Positions 24,165 to 33,532 of a stretch of 64,000 nucleotides of DNA are shown piece by piece. This stretch comes from an uncultured Hyphomicrobiales bacterium (lineage in GTDB: Bacteria > Pseudomonadota > Alphaproteobacteria > Rhizobiales > Devosiaceae). The DNA is taken from the NCBI GenBank assembly GCA_903842455.1, contig CAIMLX010000267.1, positions 26,364-90,363 of the forward strand, written 5' to 3'. The position numbers were made by a program, and so were the translations under genes. Each line of letters starts with the position of its first letter. The stretch's first letter is position 1. The notes below the pieces were generated by a model. That model saw nothing but the letters and a program-made list of their open reading frames with translations. It was not told where the DNA came from and did no database searches.

Positions 24165-27100
24165 ATGCCAATCAAGAAGATCCTCGTCGCCAATCGCAGC
24201 GAAATCGCCATCCGGGTGTTTCGCGCGGCCAACGAGCTGAACATCAAGACGGTCGCCTGCTATGCCGAAGAGGACAAGCTGGCGCTGCACCGCTTCAAGG
24301 CGGATGAGGCCTACCTGATCGGAAAGGGCAAGGGGCCGGTCGAGGCCTACCTGCAGATCGACGAGTATATCCGCATCGCGCGGGTCTCGGGCGCCGATGC
24401 GATCCACCCGGGCTACGGCCTGCTGTCGGAAAGCCCGGAGTTCGCGGACGCCTGCGAGGATGCGGGGATCACCTTCATCGGCCCGCGCGCCCAGACCATG
24501 CGCGACCTCGGCAACAAGGTTGCGGCGCGCAACATGGCGATCGCCTCCAATGTGCCGGTGGTGCCGGCGACCGAGGCGCTGCCGGACGACATGAACGAAG
24601 TCCGCCGCATGGCCGCCGAGATCGGCTATCCGCTGATGCTCAAGGCCTCGTGGGGCGGCGGTGGTCGTGGCATGCGCCGCATCATGGACGAATCGACGCT
24701 GGTCCACGAAGTTTCCGAGGGCAAGCGCGAGGCCAAGGCGGCGTTCGGCAAGGACGAGATGTATCTCGAAAAGCTGATCGAGCGCGCCCGCCACGTCGAA
24801 GTGCAGCTGATCGGCGACGATCACGGCAACCTCGTCCACCTGTTCGAGCGCGACTGCTCGGTGCAGCGCCGCAACCAGAAGGTCGTCGAGCGCGCCCCGG
24901 CTCCATATATGAGCCAGGAAGTCCGCGACGACCTGACCTCCTCGGCCATCCGGCTGGGCAACGCCGCCAACTATCGCGGCGCCGGCACGGTGGAATTCCT
25001 GCTCGATGCCGACACCAACAAGTTCTACTTCATCGAAGTGAACCCGCGCATCCAGGTCGAGCACACGGTGACCGAAGTGGTGACCGGCATCGACATCGTG
25101 AAGGCGCAGATCAAGCTGCTGCAGGGCGCGGTGATCGGCACGCCGGAATCAGGTGTGCCGCTGCAGGAGGACATCCGCCTCAACGGACACGCCATCCAGT
25201 GCCGCGTGACCACCGAGGATCCGGAGCAGAACTTCATCCCGGATTATGGCCGCATCACCGCCTATCGCGAAGCCACCGGCTTCGGCGTCCGTCTCGATGG
25301 CGGCACGGCCTATGCCGGCGCGATCGTCACGCGGTACTACGATCCGCTGCTCGAAAAGATCACCTGCTGGGCCCCGGGTCCGGAGGAAGCGATCGCCCGC
25401 ATGCACCGGGCGCTGCGCGAGTTCCGCATTCGCGGCGTCGCGACGAACCTCGCCTTCCTCGAAAACATCATCACCCATCCGGATTTCGTCAATAACCGCT
25501 ACACCACGCGGTTCATCGACACGACGCCGGCGCTGTTCGATTTCAAGCAGCGGCAGGACCGGGCGACCAAGCTCCTCACCTACATTGCCGATGTGACCGT
25601 CAACGGCCACCCCGAAGTGCGCGACCGGCCGCGCCCGCCGGCCGAGGCGGCCGAACCGCAGGTGCCCGGCTATGAGCCGCTGATCGTCGTCGAGGGCTCG
25701 AGGCAGATCCTCGACCGCGACGGGCCGAAGGGTCTGGCGCGGTGGATGAAGAACCAGAGCCAGGTGCTGTTCACCGACACCACCATGCGCGACGCGCACC
25801 AGTCGCTGCTCGCCACCCGTATGCGGTCGTTCGACATCACCCGCATTGCCCAGGCCTATTCGCGCGGCCTGCCCAACCTGTTTTCGCTCGAATGCTGGGG
25901 CGGCGCGACGTTCGACGTTGCCATGCGCTTCCTCAACGAGGACCCCTGGGAGCGGCTCAGCGCCGTCCGCGAAGGGGCGCCGAATATCCTGACCCAGATG
26001 CTGCTCCGCGGCAGCAACGGCGTCGGCTACACCAACTACCCCGACAACGTGGTGAAGTTCTTCGTCAAACAGGCCGCCAAGGGCGGCGTCGACGTGTTCC
26101 GCATCTTCGACTGCCTCAACTGGGTAGAGAACATGCGGGTCTCGATCGACGCGGTGGCGGAAGCCGACAAGGTGGCAGAAGGCGCCATCTGCTACACGGG
26201 CGACATGCTCGACCCCGACCGGGCCAAGTATGACCTCAAGTACTACGTGGCGCTCGCCAAGGAGCTTGAAGCGGCCGGCGCGCATGTGCTCGGCCTCAAG
26301 GACATGGCCGGGCTGCTGAAGCCCGCTGCCGCCAAAAAGCTCATCGAAGTGCTGAAGCAGGAAGTCGGCCTGCCGATCCACCTCCATACCCACGACACGT
26401 CGGGCGCTGCCGCCGCGACCATCATGGCCGCTGTCGATGCGGGTGTCGACGCCGTAGACGCGGCGATGGACGCCCTCTCGGGCACCACGTCGCAGCCGAC
26501 CCTCGGTTCGATCGTGGCGGCACTCAAGGACGGCCCGCGCGACCCCAAGCTCGATGGCAAGGTGATCCGCGAGATCTCGTTCTACTGGGAGGCGGTGCGC
26601 ACGCAGTACCGCGCCTTCGAGAGCGATCTCAAGGGCGGCGCTTCGGAAGTCTACCTGCACGAAATGCCCGGCGGGCAGTTCACCAACCTCAAGGAGCAGG
26701 CCCGCTCGCTGGGTCTCGAGTCGCGCTGGCACCAGGTGGCGCAGACCTATGCCGACGTGAACCAGATGTTCGGCGACATCGTGAAGGTGACGCCGTCCTC
26801 CAAGGTGGTCGGCGACATGGCCCTCGCCATGGTGTCGGCCGGACTTACCCGCGCCGATGTCGAGGACCCGAGCCGCGACATCGCGTTCCCGGATTCGGTC
26901 GTCGGCTTCTTCGCCGGCGATCTCGGCCAGCCGCCGGGCGGCTTCCCCGAAGCGCTGCAAAAGAAGGTGCTGAAGGGCCGCACCCCGCTCACCGACCGTC
27001 CCGGCTCCTACCTCAAGCCGATCGACCTCGAGGCCGAGCGGGCCAAGGTGGCGAAGGATGCGGGGATCGACATCGACGACAGGCGCCTTGCGTCGTCGCT

Positions 27101-27605
27101 GATGTACCCAAAGGTGTTCGCCGATTTCCTTAAGACGCAGGACAAGTATGGCCCGACAGCCGTGCTGCCGACGCCGATCTATTTCTATGGCCTCAAGGAA
27201 GGCGAGGAGGTGTTCCTCGACCTCGAGAAGGGCAAGACGCTGGTCCTAACCTACCAGGGCCGCACCGAGACCAACGAGAAGGGCGAGGTTCGCGTCTTCT
27301 TCGACCTCAACGGCCAGCCGCGCACCATCACCGTGCCGGACCGGCTGAAGGTGGGCGAGATCAAGGTGCGCGCCAAGGCGGCGCTGGGCGATGCCAAGCA
27401 GGTGGGTGCGCCGATGCCGGGCGTCATCTCTGGCCTCGGGGTCAAGGTTGGCGACAAGGTGTTCGCGGGCGACGTGCTGCTGTCGATCGAGGCGATGAAG
27501 ATGGAAACGGCCATCCACGCCGAGTTCGACGGCACGGTGGCCGAGGTGACGGTGAAGCCGGGCGACCAGATCGACGCCAAAGACCTGCTGGTCCGCTTCG
27601 AGTGA
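24165..27605 (+). CDS. pyc: Pyruvate carboxylase
   Basis: Biotin- and ATP-dependent carboxylation of pyruvate to oxaloacetate, the anaplerotic feed of the TCA cycle. The 1146-residue single chain has the biotin carboxylase domain at about 1-450 (KILVANRSEIAIRVFRAA, ATP loop KASWGGGGRGMR, EVNPRIQVEHTVTE). The carboxyltransferase domain follows at about 535-830 (FTDTTMRDAHQSLLATR, metal-binding HLHTHDT). A biotinyl domain is at the end, with the biotin attached to Lys1112 in EAMKMET. ATG 24165 begins the usual MPIKKILVAN sequence; the longer reading from 24138 is not needed. The next gene overlaps its stop (GTGA). Confidence 0.97.
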   Translation: MPIKKILVANRSEIAIRVFRAANELNIKTVACYAEEDKLALHRFKADEAYLIGKGKGPVEAYLQIDEYIRIARVSGADAIHPGYGLLSESPEFADACEDAGITFIGPRAQTMRDLGNKVAARNMAIASNVPVVPATEALPDDMNEVRRMAAEIGYPLMLKASWGGGGRGMRRIMDESTLVHEVSEGKREAKAAFGKDEMYLEKLIERARHVEVQLIGDDHGNLVHLFERDCSVQRRNQKVVERAPAPYMSQEVRDDLTSSAIRLGNAANYRGAGTVEFLLDADTNKFYFIEVNPRIQVEHTVTEVVTGIDIVKAQIKLLQGAVIGTPESGVPLQEDIRLNGHAIQCRVTTEDPEQNFIPDYGRITAYREATGFGVRLDGGTAYAGAIVTRYYDPLLEKITCWAPGPEEAIARMHRALREFRIRGVATNLAFLENIITHPDFVNNRYTTRFIDTTPALFDFKQRQDRATKLLTYIADVTVNGHPEVRDRPRPPAEAAEPQVPGYEPLIVVEGSRQILDRDGPKGLARWMKNQSQVLFTDTTMRDAHQSLLATRMRSFDITRIAQAYSRGLPNLFSLECWGGATFDVAMRFLNEDPWERLSAVREGAPNILTQMLLRGSNGVGYTNYPDNVVKFFVKQAAKGGVDVFRIFDCLNWVENMRVSIDAVAEADKVAEGAICYTGDMLDPDRAKYDLKYYVALAKELEAAGAHVLGLKDMAGLLKPAAAKKLIEVLKQEVGLPIHLHTHDTSGAAAATIMAAVDAGVDAVDAAMDALSGTTSQPTLGSIVAALKDGPRDPKLDGKVIREISFYWEAVRTQYRAFESDLKGGASEVYLHEMPGGQFTNLKEQARSLGLESRWHQVAQTYADVNQMFGDIVKVTPSSKVVGDMALAMVSAGLTRADVEDPSRDIAFPDSVVGFFAGDLGQPPGGFPEALQKKVLKGRTPLTDRPGSYLKPIDLEAERAKVAKDAGIDIDDRRLASSLMYPKVFADFLKTQDKYGPTAVLPTPIYFYGLKEGEEVFLDLEKGKTLVLTYQGRTETNEKGEVRVFFDLNGQPRTITVPDRLKVGEIKVRAKAALGDAKQVGAPMPGVISGLGVKVGDKVFAGDVLLSIEAMKMETAIHAEFDGTVAEVTVKPGDQIDAKDLLVRFE

Positions 27606-27973
27606 ACGCGCTGGTCGACGCCCTCGACCGCGCCTGCCCGGGCTGCAGCTCCGATGAAACGGAACTGAACTACATGTGGATGGGCGATTTCGTCCGCCAC
27701 GTCGCCGACGCCCATGTCGCCGGCCGCCATGCCGAGGTGCAGGCGGCCTTCGACGTCATCGAACGGGTGCTGGCCGACAAGCTCAGCCCCGATCGCAACC
27801 TCGCCGTCGCCGGCTTTCTCGAGGACATGCAGAACGGCAACCTGCACAAGTCAGGCTCGAGGCCAGCCGATTTCGTCGGCTATCTCGGACCTTTGTCGCG
27901 CGTCAGCTGGGACGGGCTGAACGGCTTCTGGCAGATGGTCGAGCACAGCAAGACCGGGCGCAAGCCCGACTGA
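27602..27973 (+). CDS. Small conserved protein coupled to pyc
   Basis: 123 residues with a GTG start inside the pyc stop (GTGA overlap), so translated by coupling. The sequence is acidic and helical with no signal peptide or membrane helix. Notable segments are ALDRACPGCSSDE (two cysteines), YMWMGDFVRHVADAH and a C-terminal LSRVSWDGLNGFWQMVEH. It resembles small domain-of-unknown-function proteins (possibly the DUF7674 group), but I cannot name it with certainty. The tight link to pyc may be positional only. Confidence 0.65.
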   Translation: MNALVDALDRACPGCSSDETELNYMWMGDFVRHVADAHVAGRHAEVQAAFDVIERVLADKLSPDRNLAVAGFLEDMQNGNLHKSGSRPADFVGYLGPLSRVSWDGLNGFWQMVEHSKTGRKPD

Positions 27974-27977
27974 CCGG

Positions 27978-28289
27978 TCAGCGGCGGCGATAGTCGCCGT
28001 CGATGACCTTGCTGCCGTCGGCGGCGCGCCGAGCGACCGGAGCCGGCTGCGGCAACATCCTGACGATCCAGCCGACCAGCATCGGGATGACGACGAAGTC
28101 GTCGACCCAGCCGATGATGGGCACCACGTCGGGGATCAGGTCAATGGGGCTCAACAGGTAGGCCGGCACCAGCAGCATCAGCGCCTTGAGGTGCCTCGGC
28201 GTCCCGGGCGCGAGGAAGGCGCGCCAAAGGGTTGCGAGTTCAGTGCGGAAGGTAACGAAGCGGGTGAGCAATCTGGTCATGATGCACAT
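27978..28289 (-). CDS. DUF1232 (YkvA-like) membrane protein
   Basis: About 103 residues from ATG 28289 (or 100 from 28280). The hallmark of the family, KALMLLVPAYLLSPIDLIPD followed by PIIGWVDDFVVIPML, is fully present. It comprises one or two membrane helices with a polar SPIDLIPD turn. The function is unknown, with suggested roles in membrane homeostasis. Longer in-frame starts up to 28418 would overlap the next gene. It converges with the small pyc-coupled gene across the palindrome CTGACCGGTCAG (27969-27980) that contains both stops. Confidence 0.8.
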   Translation of the reverse strand: MCIMTRLLTRFVTFRTELATLWRAFLAPGTPRHLKALMLLVPAYLLSPIDLIPDVVPIIGWVDDFVVIPMLVGWIVRMLPQPAPVARRAADGSKVIDGDYRRR

Positions 28290-28323
28290 CAGATGGTCCC
28301 GGCTGGCCCCCGCTTCAAGTGCG

Positions 28324-29304
28324 TCACTCGGGCAGGGGACCGATTTCTGGCCAGCCCGCCGCGTCGAACCCCAGTGGCGCCAGCTGCAGCTTCGGCGCCC
28401 CTTCGTCCTCACGGTCATAGTAGTGGAAGGCCAGCCACGGCGCGCCTGCGACGGTGAATACTTCCTGCCCCCCGGGGCCGATGAAGCGCCCGGTGCCCCT
28501 CAGCAACTCGGTGCCGCCGCCATCGAGCATCGGCTTGCCGTCGCGATCGAGGTAGGGACCGGTAACTGCATCGGCGCGCCCGACCAGGATGCGGTAGGTC
28601 GAGGCGATGCCGCGGCAACAGGCGTCGAAGGACACGAACAGGAAGAAGTGTCCGCCATGTTCGAGGATGGCCGCAGCCTCGATCGCCTCGCCATTGCGCG
28701 ATGCGATTCGCAGCGGCTCTTCCGTGCCATTGCGCAGTCCGGTGACCGGATCGACCTCGATCATCCGGATGCCGTCCCAGTACGAGCCGAAGGCCAGCCA
28801 GGCACGATCGCCGACATCGATGCGGAACGGGTCGATGGCGTTCAGCCAGTCGCCGGGTTTCGAGCGGAACACCAGTCCCTGGTCCACCCAGCCATCGGCG
28901 GGCTTCGTCGCATCGAAGGCGGGGTTTGTCATCACGCCGATGGCGCTGTTGTTGCGGCCGAAACGCGAGGCGGAATAGTAGAGATAGGTGATGCCATCGC
29001 GCACCGACACGGTGGGAGCCCAGAGGTTCTTGGGCGTGTAGCGAAGCTCCTCCTTGATCCACGCAGGCAAGCCGCCGGGGATGGCCCCGGTTTCGGTCCA
29101 GGTGATTCCGTCGGGAGACGATTTGGTGCGCGGCATGCCCGCGTCTGCGGCACCTTCGACGCCGGTGGCGAAAGAGGCCCAGCCAGTCGCGGTGGCGATG
29201 ATCGACGGGTCGTGGATGTAGATATTGCCTTCGAGTTGCGGCATGGGTTCGGCGGCGGCAGCCGTGCCCACGAGCATCAGCAGCGCCAGTATCGATCTAC
29301 GCAT
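28324..29304 (-). CDS. Exported glycoside hydrolase family 43-like protein
   Basis: 326 residues with a signal peptide (SILALLMLVGTAAAA). The five-bladed propeller family signature is present: HDPSII near the N terminus (general-base Asp), NLWAPTVSVRDGITYLYYS, NAIDPF (second Asp) and GEAIEAAAILEHGGHFFLFVS (acid Glu). This layout fits GH43 alpha-L-arabinanases/arabinofuranosidases, so it probably trims arabinose-containing plant polysaccharide in the periplasm. No transporter or other hydrolase gene flanks it, so it is a stand-alone activity. Subfamily and substrate are inference. Confidence 0.8.
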   Translation of the reverse strand: MRRSILALLMLVGTAAAAEPMPQLEGNIYIHDPSIIATATGWASFATGVEGAADAGMPRTKSSPDGITWTETGAIPGGLPAWIKEELRYTPKNLWAPTVSVRDGITYLYYSASRFGRNNSAIGVMTNPAFDATKPADGWVDQGLVFRSKPGDWLNAIDPFRIDVGDRAWLAFGSYWDGIRMIEVDPVTGLRNGTEEPLRIASRNGEAIEAAAILEHGGHFFLFVSFDACCRGIASTYRILVGRADAVTGPYLDRDGKPMLDGGGTELLRGTGRFIGPGGQEVFTVAGAPWLAFHYYDREDEGAPKLQLAPLGFDAAGWPEIGPLPE

Positions 29305-29364
29305 CGGCCATCCCCCCGGTCGTCACGCAAACGTAACATTGCGCGGCCAAGCTCAAAGGCCTAT

Positions 29365-29379
29365 TTGCCTTTAAGGCAA
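29365..29379. promoter_or_regulatory. 15-bp palindrome upstream of ispG
   Basis: TTGCCTT-T-AAGGCAA, 7-bp perfect arms, lies 71 bases before the ispG start in the divergent region with the GH43 gene. A possible operator; no regulator is evident. Confidence 0.3.
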
Positions 29380-29449
29380 GTCTGTGATGGTCGCGCGTTC
29401 GAACTGGAAAGCCTGCTACCGTTCCTGAACGCGCTCTAGGGGTCCTTCG

Positions 29450-30715
29450 ATGAGCATTTCTCCTCGCCGGCAGTCGGTCGGCGTCAATGTCGGTGGCGTG
29501 ATGGTGGGCGGCGGTGCACCGGTCGTCGTGCAGTCGATGACCAACACCGACACCGCCGATATCGAGGCAACGGTGCGCCAGGTGGCGCAACTCTGGCGCG
29601 CCGGTTCGGAAATCGTCCGCATCACCGTAGACCGCGACGAGGCAGCGGCCGCCGTGCCGCATATTCGCGACAAGCTGGCCCAGCGCGGCGTGTTCGTGCC
29701 ACTGGTCGGCGACTTCCACTATATCGGCCACAAGCTGCTGACCGACCATCCGGCGGCCGCCGAGGCGCTGGCGAAGTACCGGATCAACCCGGGCAATGTC
29801 GGCTTCAAGGCCAAGCGCGACACGCAGTTTGCGACGCTGATCGAGCTGGCGATGCAGTACGACAAGCCGGTGCGCATCGGGGTGAACTGGGGCTCGCTCG
29901 ACGAAGAACTGCTGACCCGGCTGATGGACGAGAACTCGGCCTCCGCCAACCCGGTCAGCGCCGCCGCCGTGCAGCGCGAGGCCATCATCCAGTCGGCGAT
30001 CCTGTCGGCCGGGCGCGCCGAAGAGCTTGGGCTCGGGCGCGACCACATCATCCTCTCGACCAAGGTATCGGACGTTCAGCAGCTGATCGCGGTCTACCAG
30101 GACCTGGCGGCCCGGTGCGACTACGCGCTGCATCTGGGGCTCACCGAGGCAGGCATGGGGAGCAAGGGCATCGTTGCCTCGTCGGCTGCCATGGGCATCC
30201 TGCTGCAGCAGGGGATCGGCGACACCATCCGCGTCTCGCTCACTCCGGAACCCGGCGGCGACCGGACGCAGGAAGTTCGCGTGGCGCAGGAACTGCTGCA
30301 GACGATGGGCTTCCGCCAGTTCCTGCCGGTGGTGGCGGCGTGCCCAGGCTGCGGTCGCACCACCTCGCAGACCTTCCAGGTGCTGGCCAAGGAGATCCAG
30401 GATCACCTCAGCGCCTCCATGCCGGAGTGGAAGGAACGCTACCCGGGCGTCGAGGCGATGTCGGTGGCGGTGATGGGCTGCATCGTCAACGGCCCGGGCG
30501 AGAGCAAGCACGCCAATATCGGCATCTCGCTGCCCGGTACCGGCGAAACGCCGGCGGCGCCGGTGTTCGTCGATGGGCAGAAGGTCGCCACGCTGCGCGG
30601 CGCCGATGTCGCGGACCAGTTCAAGGTGATGGTGGCGGACTATATCGAGAAGCGCTTCGGGACGGGGCAGAAGGCGGCCGCGGAGCAGGGCGCGTCCACT
30701 AGGCTGCCTGCTTGA
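29450..30715 (+). CDS. ispG: 4-hydroxy-3-methylbut-2-enyl-diphosphate synthase (flavodoxin/ferredoxin)
   Basis: A [4Fe-4S] enzyme of the MEP isoprenoid pathway that turns MEcPP into HMBPP. The 421-residue sequence has the N-terminal TIM-barrel segment [18 protein letters not shown] and the cluster ligands Cys298 and Cys301 (CPGCGR), Cys344 (GCIVNGPGE) and Glu351. IspA, which uses the products, is encoded at 32148. The 3' end overlaps the convergent Nudix gene by 17 bases, leaving no room for a terminator between them. Confidence 0.96.
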   Translation: MSISPRRQSVGVNVGGVMVGGGAPVVVQSMTNTDTADIEATVRQVAQLWRAGSEIVRITVDRDEAAAAVPHIRDKLAQRGVFVPLVGDFHYIGHKLLTDHPAAAEALAKYRINPGNVGFKAKRDTQFATLIELAMQYDKPVRIGVNWGSLDEELLTRLMDENSASANPVSAAAVQREAIIQSAILSAGRAEELGLGRDHIILSTKVSDVQQLIAVYQDLAARCDYALHLGLTEAGMGSKGIVASSAAMGILLQQGIGDTIRVSLTPEPGGDRTQEVRVAQELLQTMGFRQFLPVVAACPGCGRTTSQTFQVLAKEIQDHLSASMPEWKERYPGVEAMSVAVMGCIVNGPGESKHANIGISLPGTGETPAAPVFVDGQKVATLRGADVADQFKVMVADYIEKRFGTGQKAAAEQGASTRLPA

Positions 30716-31193
30716 CCGCCTGCTTTTCCTCGACCCGCAGGCGCTTGCGCTTCTTGTCGTAGCCGACGGCAGCGAGGAACAGCGAAAGGTTGAAGTCGAA
30801 GGCGATGGCGACCGCCTCGGCCTGCGCGAACCACCGGCGCTCGCGCTGGTCCTTTTCAGGCCAGGCGTTCAACTCCTCGACGTTGCCGACGCCGTAGACC
30901 GCCATGGTGCAGGGCAGCTCGGTTGCGTCATGCAGCACCTTGATGAAGGCGTAACGCCCGATCGGCGTATCCGGCCCCTTGGCGCGGATACCGGCCTCCT
31001 CGAACGCTTCCTGAAGGGCGGCTTCGAGGCCGGACTTGCCCGGGATGGGCCAGCCCTTGGGGAGGAGCCAGTGCTTGGAGGTACGCGACGTCACCAGCAG
31101 GAACTCGAGCCCGCCCTCGGCGGCAAGTCGCCATGGCAGCGCAGCGACCTGGCGAGCTTTGCGGGGGATGCGAGTCTTTGCCGATTTGGCCAT
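30699..31193 (-). CDS. Nudix hydrolase
   Basis: 164 residues. The Nudix box reads [18 protein letters not shown], which keeps the catalytic EExG but has Gln in place of the usual Arg before the glutamates. The N terminus ([17 protein letters not shown]) and [10 protein letters not shown] match the diphosphoinositol-polyphosphate/diadenosine-type phosphohydrolase subgroup common in Hyphomicrobiales. The likely substrate is a nucleoside- or inositol-type diphosphate. Its 3' end overlaps ispG. Confidence 0.82.
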   Translation of the reverse strand: MAKSAKTRIPRKARQVAALPWRLAAEGGLEFLLVTSRTSKHWLLPKGWPIPGKSGLEAALQEAFEEAGIRAKGPDTPIGRYAFIKVLHDATELPCTMAVYGVGNVEELNAWPEKDQRERRWFAQAEAVAIAFDFNLSLFLAAVGYDKKRKRLRVEEKQAVKQAA

Positions 31194-31307
31194 ATGGAAT
31201 TGAATATATCGGTCTAGGCTTTGTGCAAGCGGGGTGTAGCGGCAACGCCCAACTTGTCTGATAGTTTCAACCAGTTTGATGGGTTGCAGCGTTGCCGCCC
31301 ACGCTCC

Positions 31308-32087
31308 TCAGCTGGCGAAGCGCTGGTACAGCCGGGTCGAGACGGCGATCGCCGTGACCAGCGTCAGGCCGTTGATCGCGGCGCCCAGCGGGACCATCAG
31401 GATCGGCGCAAGGATGCCGAACAGGCCGCCGATCAACGCAGCCACCATGACGCCACCGATCAGGATGGGCAGCATGGTGACCACCAGCACGCCGACGATG
31501 AACCAGAAGTGCCCTTTCGATTGGGCGAAGGCCGCGGGCAGACCGGCCCGGTCGGGCTCCAGCGCCAGGAGCGGCATCAGCGTCGCGGCGCGCACGGTGA
31601 AGATCCAGACGCCGATGGTGATCGCCATGATCATCAGCATGGCGCCGGTGTTGACGTTTGCCTCGGACAACTGCTCGGGCGGCACGTCGGGGCCGAAGAT
31701 CGCAAACAGCAGTTCGGGCACTGCGATGATGAAGGCGGAGAGCACCGACCAGGCGGCGAAGCGCTGGGCCTCGCTGCTGCCGCGCAGCGCCTCGGCCCTG
31801 AGCGTCATGTCGTTGCTCAACACCGCCCGGTAGAGCACGATGAGATAGGGCGAGATAAAGTAGGCTGCCGCCGCTGCCAGCAGCAGGTCGAGCACGCTCT
31901 GCCCGAGCCGCGTGGTGATGAAGCTGTCGGCGAGCCGACCGACGAAGCCGGACACCACGATGACCGCGACGACTGTCAGCACGACCGGCCAAAGGCCGCG
32001 CAGCAACCGGGCGGCGTCCTCGTAGGCGAGGGTGAAATAGCGCCAGAAACTCAGTTTGCGGTCGGGCACGGCATCCTCATCGGGCAA
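31308..32087 (-). CDS. Multi-pass membrane protein of unknown function
   Basis: 259 residues with an N-terminal amphipathic stretch (LSFWRYFTLAYEDAARLLRGL) and about six membrane helices (around 32-52, 68-92, 118-140, 158-180, 195-215, 218-245). It resembles generic YciC/DUF-type membrane proteins but lacks a motif I recognise. It lies between the Nudix gene and ispA, all on the minus strand; the 60-base gap to ispA could allow co-transcription. Confidence 0.7.
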   Translation of the reverse strand: MPDEDAVPDRKLSFWRYFTLAYEDAARLLRGLWPVVLTVVAVIVVSGFVGRLADSFITTRLGQSVLDLLLAAAAAYFISPYLIVLYRAVLSNDMTLRAEALRGSSEAQRFAAWSVLSAFIIAVPELLFAIFGPDVPPEQLSEANVNTGAMLMIMAITIGVWIFTVRAATLMPLLALEPDRAGLPAAFAQSKGHFWFIVGVLVVTMLPILIGGVMVAALIGGLFGILAPILMVPLGAAINGLTLVTAIAVSTRLYQRFAS

Positions 32088-32147
32088 ATCGGCGAGAGTA
32101 TCGCCGCCAAGTGCTAATCGCCCGTTCGGGCCTTCGGTGCAATCCCG

Positions 32148-33053
32148 TCAACTCTGCCGTTCGGCAAAGAACCGCGCCGTGGCCCGCAGACCCGCGGCCC
32201 GCTCGCCGAAGGGCAGGATGGCGCTCAAGGCGTCGTGGATCACCTCGCCGAGCTGGCGCCGCGCGGCCTCGAGCCCGATGCGGGCGACGATGGTCTGCTT
32301 GCCGGCCCCGGCATCCTTGCCGGTCGCCTTGCCCATTGCCTCGGGCGAGGCGACGACGTCGAGGATGTCGTCGGCGAGCTGGAAAGCGCGGCCTGCCGCC
32401 TCGGCATAGTCCGTTAGCCAGCACAGTTCTTCGTCGGATGCGCCGCCGAGGATGCCGCCCATGCGGACGGAGGCACGGATCAGCGCGCCGGTCTTCATGG
32501 CCTGCATCCGGGCGATGGCGCGTTCGGTGAGAAAGCCCGTCTCGCCCTCGATGTCGCGCATCTGCCCGCCGGACATGCCGCCGGCCCCGGCTCCGGCGAC
32601 CAGTTCGGCGACAAGGCGGAGGCGGACCGCCGGGTCGGCATCGAGACTGTCATGCGCCAGCACGCCGAAGGCATGCGTCAGGAGGGTGTCGCCGGCGAGG
32701 ATGGCGGTGGCTTCGTCATAGGCCCGGTGCACCGTCGGCTGGCCGCGGCGCAGGTCGTCGTCATCCATCGCCGGCAGGTCATCGTGGACGAGCGAGTAGC
32801 AGTGGATCATCTCGACCGCGAGGCCGGCCTGCACTGTGCGCCCGGCGGGCACGCCGAAGACCCCGGCCGCCTGGCGCAGCAGCAGGGGACGCAGCCGCTT
32901 GCCACCATTGAGGCTGCCATGCCGCATGGCCGCGACCAGCCGTTCGGGCGGGTCGCCCGGGCCGCGCAGGGCGTGCGGGCTCAGCAAGGCATCTAGGGCC
33001 TGCTGGATATCGATTGCGGTGCTGGCGAGTTCGGCGGAAAAGTCGTAGGACAA
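32148..33053 (-). CDS. ispA: Polyprenyl synthetase (farnesyl diphosphate synthase type)
   Basis: Chain-elongating prenyltransferase joining IPP to allylic diphosphates, giving farnesyl (or geranylgeranyl) diphosphate for quinones, hopanoids or carotenoids. The 301 residues hold KRLRPLL, the first aspartate-rich motif LVHDDLPAMDDDDLRRG with the 4-residue spacing of bacterial short-chain enzymes, THAFGVL, and the second motif FQLADDILD. Chain length cannot be fixed by eye. Upstream is the rpmF gene, divergently oriented. Confidence 0.9.
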   Translation of the reverse strand: MSYDFSAELASTAIDIQQALDALLSPHALRGPGDPPERLVAAMRHGSLNGGKRLRPLLLRQAAGVFGVPAGRTVQAGLAVEMIHCYSLVHDDLPAMDDDDLRRGQPTVHRAYDEATAILAGDTLLTHAFGVLAHDSLDADPAVRLRLVAELVAGAGAGGMSGGQMRDIEGETGFLTERAIARMQAMKTGALIRASVRMGGILGGASDEELCWLTDYAEAAGRAFQLADDILDVVASPEAMGKATGKDAGAGKQTIVARIGLEAARRQLGEVIHDALSAILPFGERAAGLRATARFFAERQS

Positions 33054-33264
33054 GGCAGCACACGATGGGGGGTTGTCGATCGGCGGGGCAGCAGAGTTCT
33101 AGCGGTTCCCGGCGCATTGGAAAAGCCGCCTGTCGTAGGCCAATCCCCTCTTCCCAAGCGCGCGTTTGTGCTCTATAGACCCGGCAAAATTCCTGACAGA
33201 CCCCGTCTGTTGCACGCCGGATAGTCTTCGGCGACCCGCTATTGAGAAATCTGGAGTACCGAAG

Positions 33265-33444
33265 ATGGCAGTTCCGAAGCGCAAAACCTCGCCGATGAAG
33301 CGCGGTTTCCGCCGTTCCGCCGACGCGCTCGCTGCCCCGACCTATGTCGAAGACAAGGATTCGGGCGAGCTGCGCCGTCCGCACCACGTCGATCTGAAGA
33401 CCGGCATGTATCGCGGCCGGCAGATTCTTCAGCCGAAGAACTAA
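33265..33444 (+). CDS. rpmF: 50S ribosomal protein bL32
   Basis: A 59-residue basic protein starting [20 protein letters not shown], the diagnostic bL32 N terminus; the C terminus is [19 protein letters not shown] 33265 follows GGAG (TGGAGTACCGAAG). It lies apart from other ribosomal genes, as usual in alphaproteobacteria, and ends in a strong terminator. Confidence 0.97.
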   Translation: MAVPKRKTSPMKRGFRRSADALAAPTYVEDKDSGELRRPHHVDLKTGMYRGRQILQPKN

Positions 33445-33473
33445 CGTCGCCTTGCGCGATCCGCAGTAAATCC

Positions 33474-33504
33474 CGGCCGGCTCCGCACAGGGGCCGGCCG
33501 TTTT
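33474..33504 (+). terminator. Terminator of rpmF
   Basis: An 11-bp stem (CGGCCGGCTCC/GGGGCCGGCCG, one T-G pair) with a 5-base loop, followed by TTTT. It lies 30 bases after the rpmF stop. Confidence 0.85.
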
Positions 33505-33532
33505 GCATTGTCTTGAACTCCGGGGGGCTGCC

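Noticed and set aside
27969..27980. Palindrome CTGACCGGTCAG as an operator
   Set aside because: It merely contains the stop codons of two convergent genes and is too short to distinguish from chance; at most a weak bidirectional terminator.
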